Positions 12,501-26,800 of a stretch of DNA of 64,000 bases are shown one piece after another; position 1 is the first letter of the stretch; every line of letters begins with the position of its first letter. Source of the stretch: Taxawa tesnikishii (nom. ined.). Lineage: Eukaryota; Ascomycota; Dothideomycetes; Dothideales. The notes beneath the pieces are model-generated. The model saw nothing but the letters and a program-made list of their open reading frames with translations. It made no database searches and had not been told where the DNA came from. The stretch covers positions 1 through 64,000 of the forward strand of contig JAPDRO010000002.1 of the NCBI GenBank assembly GCA_030247885.1, given 5' to 3'. The position numbers and the translations under genes are program-made.

Positions 12501-13904
12501 CGCGTTACTTTACGCGCTATAAGGCTTTTACTAAAGTTCTTTATTTACGCTACTATTAGGAAATACTACTATTCTAAGATTCTTTACTTAGTTAGTTTAG
12601 CTATATACTTAGTACTTACGTACGTTATTCGCTCTTTAAGCTATTAATTTAAGACTAATAACTAATATCTTTAGATTACTTACTTTACTAACCTTCTTAT
12701 TTATTAGCCCTATTACTTCGACTACTCCTTCCTTTATTTTATGTTCTAGTTATTATAGTAACTTATTTCGAAGTATTTAACGTATCCGAGGATATAACCT
12801 AAATAAAAGATAGTATTATAATATAGTTACATACTAAAATAAGCGAGAAGTTCGACTTATTTTTTAGGACGTTCTTTAACTAAAACGTAAATAACTTCCG
12901 CGTTATAGTAACTACTACTATAGATAAATATAAGAGTACTAGTATAAATATAAAAGCCTCTTACCTTAGTAATAAGAAACTCTAGATCGAGTAACGCTTT
13001 AAAGCTAAGAGCTTAATAATAAATAACTTTACCGATATATTTAAATATTATAGCGAAACGTAACTATAATAGTTTACTAAGAAAATACTTTATAGTTTAA
13101 ACTATATTACGAAAGTTCTAGTAGACGTAAAAGGGAGCGTACTCTAGGCGTAGATTATAAAGGTATAAGGAGCCCGAAAGAAAGGAAATAAAGGTTTAAT
13201 ACTTACTTACTTTATACTATAGTCCTAGACTTAGTCGAGGAGCCCTATAGTAATATCGTTATTTAGCTACTATAATTATAGCTCTCTTAAGTTACGTTTA
13301 TTAAGTTTAAGCCTTAAAGCTAATAACTTTATAAACCTTAACTTCGGTCCGTTACACCCTAATAATAAAGACGTAATAAATATTAATAACTTACTATTTA
13401 TAGTATATATACTATATAAAATACCTCTTATTATTATAGTTATTAAGTAAACTAAGTTATATCTCTATATTAACTAAAATACTTATTATAGTTAGACTAG
13501 TACGTTCCTTATACTAGATAGAGCTACTTAGTAAGATACGTTTATTAAGTTTCTAAGTACGTCGAACTATAAGGATTAGCTAGTATTTTAGTTTAATTTA
13601 TAAGCTAAATATATATATTCTCGAGTCGATAATAAGTTTAAGCTTAGTATTATAGTAATATAACTCTAGAAATTCTAGCGTAAAAGGAGTAGTACTATTT
13701 AATTCTTTCTTACTTTTAATAAGGATATTATTTAGCTTATATTCTATAAAGAGAAAGGTAAAGTTATTACGCTATCCTAAGTAGTATACTATTAATATAT
13801 TAATAGTTAAGACGCGCTTAACTAATAACGTTTATAATATAATTATTTAGACTTTAAAAGAGTAACTTACGAAGGACAATTTAGTTTAATAGTAACTAGT
13901 AAAT

Positions 13905-14085
13905 AAGAATACTTAGTAGCTCGTAAATAAGGAAACTTAGTAACTCGTAAATAAGAAAGCTTAGTAACTTATAAATAAGGAAGCTTAGTAACTTACGAAT
14001 AAGAAAGCTTAATAACTCGTAAATAAGGAAGCTTAGTAACTCGCGAATAAGGAAGCTTAGTAATTCGCTAATAAGGAAGCTTAGT
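13905..14085. repeat. 24-bp tandem array in E2 (about 8-9 units)
   Basis: Units of the type AATAAGGAAGCTTAGTAACT plus four bases repeat with a 24-bp (eight-codon) period. Divergence between units is mostly C/T and G/A. The in-frame period suggests a repeated segment of an ancestral protein, just upstream of the helicase-like region. The opposed copy is at about 21,190-21,530. Confidence 0.85.
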
Positions 14086-14469
14086 ATAATAATAAAGAAC
14101 GCAATATTAAAGAGACTAAATAGCTATAGATAATTCCTATTATATTAGATAACGATATTAAGGTTACTAAAAGCCTTATTATATCTTTTATTAATCTTAG
14201 TAAATATAACTACTCGAAGAATAAGGTACTATTATCCGCGAAGTTATACCTTAAGATACGAGAGAGTTTAACTAAAGAAGCCTTAGCGAAAGTAATAAAT
14301 TTAAAATAAATCGACGTTAATACTTAGAACGCTATATATAAGTTTTTCGGCTATAACCTTACTAATATATATTTAAGATTTAGCGTATTCTTCCCGGGAT
14401 AAAAGCGTAGTACTAAGCTTCTATTATACTAATTCTATATAGTTAGATAGCTTCTAAAGAGGCTACTAT

Positions 14470-16700
14470 AAGGATCTAAATACGTCTTTATTAGATACTT
14501 TATAAGTATAAGTAAGATAACTATTATTCTTATACTCTTAAAGTTTCTAGTAAAAGTAACTAAAGATAAAGTAATAAGTATTACGTATCTATTAGATTCT
14601 AGCTTCTATTTAAATCCTAACGCGCTTACTTAAGTCGATAAACTATTACGACGTACTTAATTAAAACTTATACTAGTAATTATTCTTACTTACTTATTAT
14701 CTAACTAAGTTAATAAATAGCGTAAGTTTTCTATAGTTATCTTAAAGAAATTTACTAGAGTTAAGATAATTCTAATATTATTAGTTAGCCTATTAACTAA
14801 TAGGACTATAAAATTCGAATTTAAGGATTACTATAAGCTTAACGATATAGTTAAGTCTAAAGACTTACTACCTTAAGAGTAGCTAGTAACTACTTATAAA
14901 TTAGAGGAAGATATACCTATAATAATTATAGCTAAAATTCTACTAGAACCTAATACGTTATATAAACTTAAGTCGTAGTAATTAGAATAGTATATACTTA
15001 CTACTTAGATAATTATAGTATTAAAACTCGCGGTTAAAGTACTAGGAGACTTAAACGTTTATAGAGAAATTTACGCTTATTAGAGTATTATTATATTCGA
15101 CGAGTATTATATAAACTATAATTTTAATTCGTCTATTTAGTTTAAGTTAACGTACCTTCCTAGTAATCCGAATTTTATTTTTATAAGTAAAACTTCGTTT
15201 CTATTAACGCTTACTTTAGTCCCTCCTCTTCTTACTACTTACGCTTACTACTATAAACTAAAGTCTAAAATAAAGTTTATAACTATTACGGCGAGTAAAT
15301 AGACTTTAAGTAACGTATATACTATAAATTTACCGTTTCGACTAAATCTTACTTAAGTAAAGTAACGTACTTTATCTCGAATTAGCTTTATATTAATCGC
15401 TTAAAGTATAGCGATTATTAATAAGGCTTAAAATAAGAAGAATAAACTCTTCGATATAATTGCTAAATTAATATAAGATAAAAAGGATAAAGAAGATAAA
15501 GAGGAACGTAATAATAATAATAAGTAAGATACTCTCTTAGATAGTATTCGCGTCGAGTTAATACTAGAGTTATAACGTATAATATAAGTTATAGTAAAGG
15601 GCGCTAAAAAGTATATAATTTACTTTCCTATAAAGCTTTAGTAGTAAGTTAATTTAAATTCTAAGGGCTAACTAGTATTAGACTTCCTACTATGTATTAT
15701 ATAAAATTAGTATTTTAATATTAATAAGAAGTTTCGTTATAACGGCCTAGGGGACGAATAGTTATAATTAGTAAAGAAAGTCTAGACGAAGATTAATAAA
15801 TACTTTAAAGCTTAAACGGAGTAGCTATTCTTTTAAATTATTCGTAAATTTTATATTTAAATAGTATTTCCTTATCTATATACTCTAATAAAGAACGATA
15901 ATAAGATAAAGGCTAAGCTAAATAAAATAGACTATAACGACGTAGTAAGGATTCTAAAGGGCGTATAAAATTCTACGTTATAAAGCTATATATACGAGAT
16001 TAATTAACTCCCTCTAATAATAGTATTAAAGGATATAATTACGTAAATACGTAGTTAACTTAACTTCTTTAAGAGGCTACGAAAGATTATTATTATAGCT
16101 TTTATACTATTTAACGTTATAGTAGTCTATATAGTAAGTAGTTACTACTTATATATACTAATAAACTACTAATATTATCGTAGTACTTACTTTAGCTAAT
16201 AAGGCGACTAAACTATATAGTAATTAATAATAAGAAGGACATCGTACTTATTACTTTATAAAATAGTTAAACTAAGCGTAACGAGTAGAGTATTAACTTT
16301 AAGACTATAACCCTTAGCTATAAAGAATAGCCTAGTATTATAGTCGCCTTAGTAATATAAATTATAGTAAGCTTATCCCTTAACTTAGTAAACGTAGTAA
16401 TTATTATTGATTCCGAGTTTAATATAGTAAAGGTTAAGTAAGTTATAGCTAGAGTAAGACGTATAAGGCTTACGTAAAAGGCTCCTTATACTAAAGAGTT
16501 TCGTCTAATATATAGTACTTTATAGTATAACCTTTAAGATTAAATATATAAGCGCTAGAATTTAGCTACTTATATTTGCGATTAAGTATACTATATAGCT
16601 AGATAGACTAGTTATAGTAGCAATTAAATAGGTACCTAGAGCGTAGATAGTACTTAAAAGAAGATATTATAAAATAGTATAAAAGATCCCTTATATTTAG
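14470..16700 (+). pseudogene. Fossil SF2/SNF2-like helicase region of E2
   Basis: Short stretches still read like a superfamily II helicase in order. A hydrophobic strand with Lys resembling a Walker A region lies near 14,505-14,545. IIIFDEYYIN (DExx box) is at 15,087-15,116. ARVRRI, resembling motif VI of SNF2-type helicases, is at 16,448-16,465. The spacing of about 450 codons fits a SNF2 core. The region is heavily RIP-mutated and cannot be expressed as it stands. The family call is by resemblance of motifs only. Confidence 0.5.
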
Positions 16701-19700
16701 TAATATAATTTACTAGGTCTTATACTTAGTTTTACTTCTTTCTCTACGATTATAAAGGTAAATAAATATAATATTATTAGTTCTCTTATACCCTTTACTT
16801 CGTCCGTAATATATTATAGTTCTTACTACGAACTATAAGTCGTTTATAATTTGAGAGTTATTAAATAAGTTATAAGGTAACTTATATACTTATAGTATTC
16901 CTTTAAGAATATAGAAATAAGACGTAAGAAGAGATAATCTAAGGTAAATCTAAATACGCCGAATTGTAATATAAATCGTAATATAAATTAGTAAAAGACG
17001 AATCGATAGAAGGCGAATTAAAAGATTTAATCTAATTTAATCGAGCGCCTAGGCGTCTAGGGTTAACCTTCTTTAACTTATATATATACGACTTTAATAC
17101 GATAGTAAATATATACTACTACTATAGTTTAACTATATACTTATAATATATATAGACGTATATATAAACAATTATATAGCCTACGAATATATATTACTAT
17201 ATATAGAGTATACTATTTATATAACTCTCGATACGTAACTATTAATATAGAGGATACTACTCGTTTACTAATAACTAATATATTAACTAATATTATAAAT
17301 AGAGAAACGGCTATACTATAAATTAAAGATATACTATAACTATAGTTTAATTATATTAATAAAGGCTATAGTATATAAAACGTAACTAGCGTAACTATAA
17401 ATAATAGTAAGTTTAAAGAACTACTAGACGTTTTTTAAGATATTACTTATAACTTATTAACTATAAAAGAGGAAGATAACTTATATAGAGATATACTATA
17501 AAGTTCTATATTAGAGGACAAATAAGATAATATTAGAACTAGTAGCTTTATAGCTTATAGTAATAAGAGTAAACTATTATTATTTACCTTATATATAGAA
17601 AGTAAAACGAGGACATTTAAAGAAGTTATAAGGAAAGTAGTAAGTAGAGAAGTAAATAAGTAAGTAGTATTATATATTAATACTATTTCTCTAGGTTCTA
17701 ATATAAATATATATATATACTTCTTATATTTACAAACTTAAAATAACTCGCTAGCTTTACTAGTAATATAGATATTACGTTCGCGAACTAGCTATACTAG
17801 GAAAATATATCTAAAAACGTAATTACTTACTTAATATATAAACTAAGGCTATATGCGATTACGTAATACTTTAGCTAGCGTTCGGTAGCTAAACTCGAAG
17901 AAAAGATAACTATAATAAGAAGAGGAAGAAACGTTATATAATAGAATATCTAGCCTTTTACGTTACCTTTAATAAATATATTATAAGGAACTAAAAGATA
18001 TTACTTTTAATATAAACGAGTCGAAGACGCGATTTAGTTCTTTTTAAAGTATCCTAGTTTTAGTAATAACTTTTAATTCTCTCCTTACCGAATATAAATA
18101 AGTAATAGAAACGCGCGTAAAGTATATAATAAGATAACTTTAGCTAATTAGTAGTAAGATACTTAAGAGTAGCTTAACTATAATAATACTATAATTATAC
18201 TATTAATTATATCTACTAATAAGATATAAGTAACGAACTATTAGGGAGACTAATTAACTTATTTAATATACCTTACTATAAGTAACCTTATAGCGAATAT
18301 ATAAAACTCTAACTAAAGGCCTAAATTTATACTTCTTACTTTAATTCTAATAGTAAAAGAAAAGGATACTACTACTTAAGCTCGTATATTTTATAATTAT
18401 CTTAAGGTCCTATTTAACCTTATTAAGGAGATCCTATATAATAGTAGTAGAGAGCTACTATATAGTAATAGATAAATGCGTTAGTACTTCCTTATTCTTA
18501 CTATAATAACTCTAGACTATAAAGAGTAAGCTTAAGTAATAGAAGTTAAGAATAGTCGATAATATACTATATATAGTATACGTTTAAGTAATCGAGAGAA
18601 CCTTAAAGTATAGGCTCCCTAGAGGATATATAAGGAGACTTAATAGTAAATTAGTTACTAATAGATAAACTCTACTAACTATAACTAAGAAGACTAAGTA
18701 TATAATATCGACTTATTTACTTTCGACTATTTATAAGTAAATATATACGTAATAATAATAGTTAATATCTTATACTAGTTACTTAAGGGCGTACTTAATT
18801 ACGTATAGTAATAGTTAATTACCTTACTAGAGAACTTACTTCCTAAAAGATATAGCAAAATATATAAGGTAGTAATTAAAGAAGTTAAATAGCGTAGAAT
18901 ATAATTTCGAAGTAAAATACTACTAAAGGACTTTATTATAGATTTTATTAATAAGCGTTTTATAGTAGTCTTACTATATTATAACTTACGTATATTTAAG
19001 TAGTTATTAAGTAAAAGACAAATAATAAGGAAAGAGCTTAAGAGTATCTTATAATAGTTACTACTAGTATTTACTCTATTCTTAAAGGAAGCTAAAGTTA
19101 TAAAGGTAATTTTATTTATATATATAGTCGTCGACTTTATCTTACTTTTACTCTATTATAATTATAATAATAATACTCTTCGCTATATAACGTTAGCGCT
19201 ATTTCGTATAAACTAATATAAGGAGATATTTTAAAGGTATTAGCTTAATATAATAAAAGATATAAAAGGCTATTTTAACTTCTTTAAATAGTATATAATA
19301 ATATACTATATAAATATAATTAAACGACTCGAATTAGTGCTAGGACTCGATATAAACTATAGTAAGTATAACTACGTAACGTTTATTAAGTAAGAATATA
19401 AGCGTACTAATAGAAAGGAAAGCTAGGAGAATTAGCTTACTATATAAAATAATTATAGTCTAAGTATAGTTACTAAATTTAATATTAAACTATACTTATA
19501 TAATCTTACTATAATAAAGAAAATAGAAGAAGTAAATAAACTAGTAAAGCTAACCGAGGTAGTTAATATAAAGCGTTATTTTAAGTAGCTACTAATAGTA
19601 TAACTAAAACTATACGTAGTATAAGAGAAATAATAGTAAGTTAACGAAGTATAAATACTCCTTAGACTTATAGTTAGTATCGTCTTTTAATAAGCGTTAA

Positions 19701-20870
19701 TTATATTTATACGCGAATCGAGATTATTAGAAGCTAGTATTACTTAAGCTAGTATATACGATCCTAATTAGTTAGAGGAAAACGACTTATAAATATTACT
19801 ATATTAAGTATAGTTTTACTCCTTATTATAGTATAGAAAAGCTACTAGTAAAGATCCTAATAATCCTAATAGTACTAAATATAATATAATTAAGTATGCG
19901 CTAAACTAGTAAAACATTAATAGTAACGTAAGATATAATTAGATATAAGTATAAGAATACGTAATAGTTACCTTTAAGTCGTACGATAATTTAGTAAATA
20001 CTATATTTTAAGTAGCGTTTAATAGACGTTTACTAGCGCGCTTATAACTTATTATTACTATAGAAGATAAGTAGCGCGACAAAAATAGTAATATAACTAT
20101 ATAGAGATATATAAGTACGTTAGTTAATTTATATATACTTAAGAACTTATATAGCTACGTAGATACTATATATAAGATAACTATTATTAAGCTAATATTA
20201 CTATTACCTTAAAGAAGCTTATAACGCTTAAGTAGACGAAGAATATATCCTTAACTAGTATTTACTATAGTATTTACGTAGTATCTACGTTAGTACTATA
20301 AAACGATAAGAGTAGTAAAATATATATTAATAATACTACTAATTAGGAGACGTATAATTTCCTATAAAACGCAAACTAAAAAAGGAAGTAACTCGAATAG
20401 CTATTAACTCGAGGAACGCTCGTATAAGAGTAGTAAAGGTTATAATATACTAAAGAGCTAAATACTACTTATAAGTAAAATAACCTTAGTATTTACTAAA
20501 TCGTTAACTTACTTACTAAACGAATCGTAAGGGTAGCGACTCGCGTAGTCTTATATATAGCTCGTATATTAAACGACTTACGTATAGTAGAGAGATAGTA
20601 GGCTATAGTTAAGTTAGTAGCCGATTTAGTTAATAATTTAATTAATAATTCGTAGACTAGGTAATAAATAAGTCTATAAGAAGAGAGTTATTAATTTACT
20701 TTATATAAAGTTATTATAATAATGTTTCTCGTAGTATAGTATAGTCTTATATAACGTAGTATATATTTATATAATATAGTAAGCGTAGTAAGCGTAATAT
20801 ACTTAGTATATATAGTACGATTATTCGTACTATACTTACTACTAATACTATAATTTAGGATTTTGTAACG

Positions 20871-23800
20871 TACGCTTTTATCCTAGGAAGAATATACTAA
20901 ATCTTAAATATATATTAATAAGGTTATAACTAAAAAACTTATATATAGCGTTCTAAGTATTAACGTCGATTTATTTTAGATTTATTACTTTCGCTAAGGC
21001 TTCTTTAGTTAAACTCTTTTATATCTTAAAGCGTAACTTTACGGATAATAGTACCTTATTCTTCGAGTAGTTATATTTACTAAGATTAATAGAGAGTATA
21101 GTAAAGCTTTTAGTAACCTTAATATTGTCGTCTAATATAGTAGGAATTATTTATAGCTATTTAGTTTCTTTAATATTACGTTCTTTATTACTATACTAAG
21201 CTTCCTTATTAGCAAATTACTAAGCTTCCTTATTCGCGAGTTACTAAGCTTCCTTATTCGCGAGTTACTAAGCTTCCTTATTTATAAGTTATTAAGCTTC
21301 CTTATTTATAAGTTACTAAGCTTCCTTATTTATAAGTTACTAAGTTTCCTTATTCGCAAGTTACTAAGCTTCCTTATTTATAAGTCGCTAAGCTTCCTTA
21401 TTTATAAGTTACTAAGCTTCCTTATTTATAAGTCGCTAAGCTTCCTTATTTATAAGTTACTAAGCTTCCTTATTTACGAGTTACTAAGTTTCCTTATTTA
21501 TAAGCTACTAAGCGTCCTTATTTACTAGTTACTATTAAACTAAATTGTCCTTTATAAGTTACTCTTTTAGAGTCTAAATAACTATATTATAAACGTTATT
21601 AACTAAGCGCGTCTTAACTATTAATATATTAGTAGTATACTACTTAAGATAACGTAATAACTTTACCTTTCTCTTCGTAAAATATAAGCTAAATAATATC
21701 CTTATTAAGAGTAAGAAAGAGTTAAATAATATTACTCTTTTTACGCTAAAATTTCTAGAGTTATATTATTATAATACTAAGTTTAAACTTATTATTAACT
21801 CGAAAGTATATATATTTAACTTATAAATTAAACTAAAATACTAGTTAATTCTTATAGCTTAACGTACTTAGAAACTTAGTAAACGTATTTTATTAAGTAA
21901 CTCTATCTAATATAAGGAACGTACTAGTTTAACTATAATAAGTATTTTAGTTAATACGAAGATATAGCTCGGTTTACTTAATAACTATAATAATAAGAGG
22001 TATTTTATATAGCGTATATACTACAAATAATAAGTTATTAATATCTATTATATCTTTATTACTAGAGCGTAATAGACTAAAGTTAAGGTTTATAAAGTTA
22101 TTAGCTCTAAGGCTTAAACTTAATAAATATAACTTAAGAAAGTTATAATTATAGTAGTTAAATAATAATATTACTATAGGACTCCTCGACTAAGTTTAAG
22201 ACTATAGTATAAAGTAAGTAAGTATTAAACCTTTATTTCCTTTCTTTCGAGCTTTTTATACCTTTATAATCTACGCCTAGAATACGCTCCCTTTTACGTC
22301 TATTAAAACTTTTATAATATAATTTAAACTACGAAGTACTTTCTTAGTAAACTATTATAGTTATATTTTACTATAATATTTAAATATATTAGTAGAGTTA
22401 TTTATTATTAAGCTCTCGACTTTAAAGCGTTACTTAATCTAGAGTTTCTTATTACTAAGGCGAGGGGCTTTTATATTTATACTAGTACTCTTATATTTGT
22501 TTATAGTAGTAGTTACTATAGCGCGAAAGTTATTTACGTTTTAGTTAAAAAACGTCCTAAAAAATAAGTCGAATTTCTTACCTATTTTAGTACGTAACTA
22601 TATTATAATATTATCTTTTATTTAAGTTATATCGTTGAATACGTTAAATACTCCGAAATAGGCCGCTATAATAACTAGAATATAAAATAAAGGAAGGAGT
22701 AGTCGAAGCGGTAAGGCTAATAAATAAGAGAGTTAGTAAAGTAAGTAATTTAAAGATATTAGTTATTAGTCCTAAATTAATAGCTTAAAGAGTAAATAAC
22801 GTACGTAAGTACTAAGTATATAGCTAAACTAACTAAGTAAAGGATCTTAAAACGGTAGTATTTCCTAATAGTAGCGTAAATAAAGAGCTTTAATAAAAGC
22901 CTTATAATATATAAAGTAACGCGTAAGTAATAGTTTAAAGGAAATTTAGACGAAGTATAAAGTAAGATAGTTAGTAAATTACTAAGAAACGTATAGTTAA
23001 TACGTAAAGTAATAAGTTACTATATTACTAGTACTATACGTAACTAATATAACTAGACGTAGTAATTTATAATTAGAAAAAGAACGTAGTAAAAAAGGAA
23101 AGCTTTATATAGTAGTAAATAAAAGAGGTAGTAAACGTAAGAAAGATTATTAGTATATATATATATATATATTTATAAATAAGATAAATAATAAGTATAA
23201 TCGAACTAATAAAATACTTATATATAAATATAAAGTAAACTTAGTTTACTAGTAAGTTAAAAGGCTAATAGTAAAAACGAATTACTATTCGACTTATTAC
23301 TCGCGAATTACTTTCTTATTTACTTTATATACTTATATTATATAAGGCGAGTCTATACGTAGTAATATATAAATATAAGGAATAAAAGTAATTCGAAAGG
23401 CAATTTATATATAGTAGTACTAACTTATCGACTTAATTTACTAAATATACGCTATTTACTATACTAAAAACGCGCTAAACTATATAACTCGATATATAAT
23501 ATAGCGAGTATAAAGAGACTAATATAAATAATATACTACTATAATTACGCTATTAGCTAATATATAGGCTTTATAATAAAGAAATAGGGAAATAGTAATA
23601 AACGTTTTAATTAGTATATTAAGCATATATACTTATATAAAAATACTTCCTTAAACTAAAGATAATATCTTACTATATAGTCGTTTAAACTAGACTATTA
23701 ACGCGCTATTATAGTCGCCTTAATAGAGAGAACGTCCCCGGCTAATAAGAAGTCCCTATACCTTAGCTATTAATTCTAAAGGTAAGCTTAGCTTAGCGAG

Positions 23801-26800
23801 GATTATTACTATTATAAGCTCGTATACGACAATAACGGAAGTAAGTATATAAGTTATAGTTAATATAAATAGCTAGCCGTTTAGATCTACTATAATTTAG
23901 CGTATTTAGCGATAGAAATATTATATATAAGTAAAAGAGAATAATTATACGAACTATACGCTTAAATATTACTATTATTAAAGCTAATATTAAACGAGGT
24001 TATTATATTTATAGAGTATTCTTTTCGATAATAAGGAGAAGCGTAATAAGCTAACGTTACTTTTTTAAGGGTATATATATAAGCGACCTTAGTTAACTTA
24101 TATACGACGTAAGTATAGTCCTATTAACTCGAGGTAATAAGTATAAGGATATATATATATAATAATAACCTAAAATATTAAGATCTAAGCCGAATATAAT
24201 AGTATATATAATAGTAACTCTTTATATTAAGCTATTATACCTTATATAATATATCGGTATAATAAGGCTATACGACTAATAAATCTAACTATATTATACT
24301 AATATTTACCTCGTTTTTTAATAAGATATAACTATAATCTTTTACTATTAGTTAATATAGTATTAACTTAAATAAACTAACTACTTTAAGTAAGACGACT
24401 TAAACGATAATAATAATACGAATTACTAAACTTATATCTACTTAGTCGCTAGATAGTTAACTTAGATATAATAGTCTTTAAGAGGGTCTTAGTCTAAATA
24501 ACGATAGCTATAAAGAATTTTATATACGCGTAAAATATAAGATTATATAAAGAAGTTTACTTAAGTAAATATTCCGCTCGATTTCTAAAAAGAACGCTAT
24601 ATATAAGGAGATATTTACGTATATCTTTACGTCTAAGTAAACTTAAAGTTACTTCTTAAATATAGTTAAGATTATACGGACGAAGAAGAGTTAAATACTC
24701 TTTCGAGACCTAGTATACTATATAAGAATAAACTTCTAATAATAGTATAAAGGACTCCCTAAAAGTAAGAATATAAAGTACGTAAATAAAAAGAAAGATA
24801 TATAGCTAAAATACTACTTACTAAATAATACTTATTTATTTATTAGTATTCCTTAAACTTTTATAGTAACTATAAAATATAAGACGTAGTAAGGAATAAT
24901 ATTAGTTATATAAAGGGACGGTACTTTTAAAGCGCTTTATCGACTTTATAAACTAGCGCGTAGTTAGTTATATAGTACTTCTTTAAGCGTAATTATAATA
25001 GAAGATCTAGACTAGGATATATTTATATTAATACTAAAATCTAATTATAGTTTCTAACGTAAGGTCGATTTCTTTAAATAAGATAATAACTAAATTAGAA
25101 ACTACCCTTCGATAAATAATAAGTAGTAATAAAAGGTAGTCTTAGTATATAAGACGCTCTTAAGGTAACTTTTAACTTTCTTTATTATACTACTAGTATT
25201 AACTACGTTAAAATATCTAAAGCTATAAACGGCTTATATATCTAGCTAGTTTATAAAAGTTATTAGCTCGTTAACGCCTTCCTTTTACTTATTTTCGAGT
25301 AGTAATACTAAGTAAGTTATCGCGTATTTTAACTAGAAATAGTTATAAAGAAGCTATAAACTATTAATAAAGATAGTATTAGAGAAGCTTATACGAAGGA
25401 GCTTACTAAGCTATAAGAAGTACGATTTAAGAGACGTATATAAGACTATCTAAATAAACCGAATACTAGAACTAATAAGAAGATTAATCCTAATAGATTA
25501 AATAATAATAGGATTCGTAATTACGCGAAGTTACTACGTAAGTATATTATTAAATTACTACTCGTTTCTACTAAGTTACGTTAAGTAATTAAGTAAAGTA
25601 TATAAACGAGGAAGTATTATATAAAGAAGAAAGTATCTATACGAATAATTTATATAAAAGTATATTATTTTAACTAAGAGTACTATTAAGGCTTAGAGGA
25701 TATAATAAAGTATATAAGTAAGAAATTAAAGGTAAGAGACTTAAGTCCTTTAGTACGTTACCGCCTACTATAGATATGTAAACTTATAAGAGATTACTAA
25801 ATTATTCGTAGTAATTTAACGATATAAGCGACTCGTATTCTAAGTTAATAATCTTTATAATTTACGTTTTAAGTTAAATAAGGGCGAAGTCTTTATCGAT
25901 TTCCGAGTCGACTAAGTAGGTAGTTAACTAATTAAATATAAGTCTATTAAGTCTCTTCCGTTAAGTAATATAACTTACTATATAGTATCTCGAAGTTTAG
26001 CTTATATTAACGTTAATATAATTAGTAGTATTAAATACCCTAGTACTTAGAAGGCTAGGATTATTAGATATTATTAAAGACTTAAGTCCCGATATTTATA
26101 CTTAGCTTCCTACTAGTAGGAAAAACTACTTTATATATCGAATAATAGTATAGTAAGTTAGCTACTAAGTTTACTTTAAATAAACGCTAGTTAACTTAGT
26201 TATATCTTATAAACTAGACTTTATATAATATTATATTAACTAATAATTCCTTATAAAAGATAACGTTCCCTTACGTTAGTTAGTACGCTAAAACTATTAG
26301 ACTTAACTTAAATCTATACGTACTTAGTTCGATAAAAGCTTATACTATATTTACTACTATTATTTTAGACTAATACTAAGAAAGTAAGTAATACTTTATA
26401 TCTATATACTACTATTTTACTAGTATATAAGTACGATATCTTAGTAATATAATACTAGGAGAGTTTAAGATATATAATAAGTAACTATATATTTAATAAA
26501 CGTACGCTAATATTACGCCTAATAGTACTAATAAAAGTAAAGGCTAGTTATATATCTCTAGTCTTTTTAAGGTAATATAAAAGGAAGTAAGTAAGTATAC
26601 TATTAGTAGTAGTATTATTACTTACGTTTTCTAAGGAAATACCTTCTAGTTAAAAAGAAAATAAAACGTAAGTATAATAGGCGCTAGTATTAACGTAATT
26701 AATATTAGTTCTTTATAATTTAGTAGTCGAGTAAGTAACTTATAAGATAGTAGTATATTAGACTAACTAGGATATTATAGCGTAAATATAAGGAAAGGAT

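Larger units (their letters stand above)
6524..20870 (+). mobile_element. E2: full-length giant TIR element, RIP-mutated (family unassigned)
   Basis: Both ends carry the same roughly 36-bp terminal inverted repeat, TTACGAAATCCCGGATTATAG at the left (6,526) and its inverted counterpart at 20,868, differing almost only by C/T and G/A changes. A TA lies just outside each end (6,522-6,523 and 20,871-20,872) and is present once in the uninterrupted sequence (see 14,401-14,420), so TA is the inferred target duplication. Length 14,347 bp. Regions looking ancestrally coding lie on the minus strand in the left third and on the plus strand from about 12.8 kb, the latter including an SF2/SNF2-like helicase. 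The element is heavily mutated and looks structurally whole end to end. TA target and TIRs argue for a DNA transposon, but the transposase family was not recognised. Confidence 0.7.
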
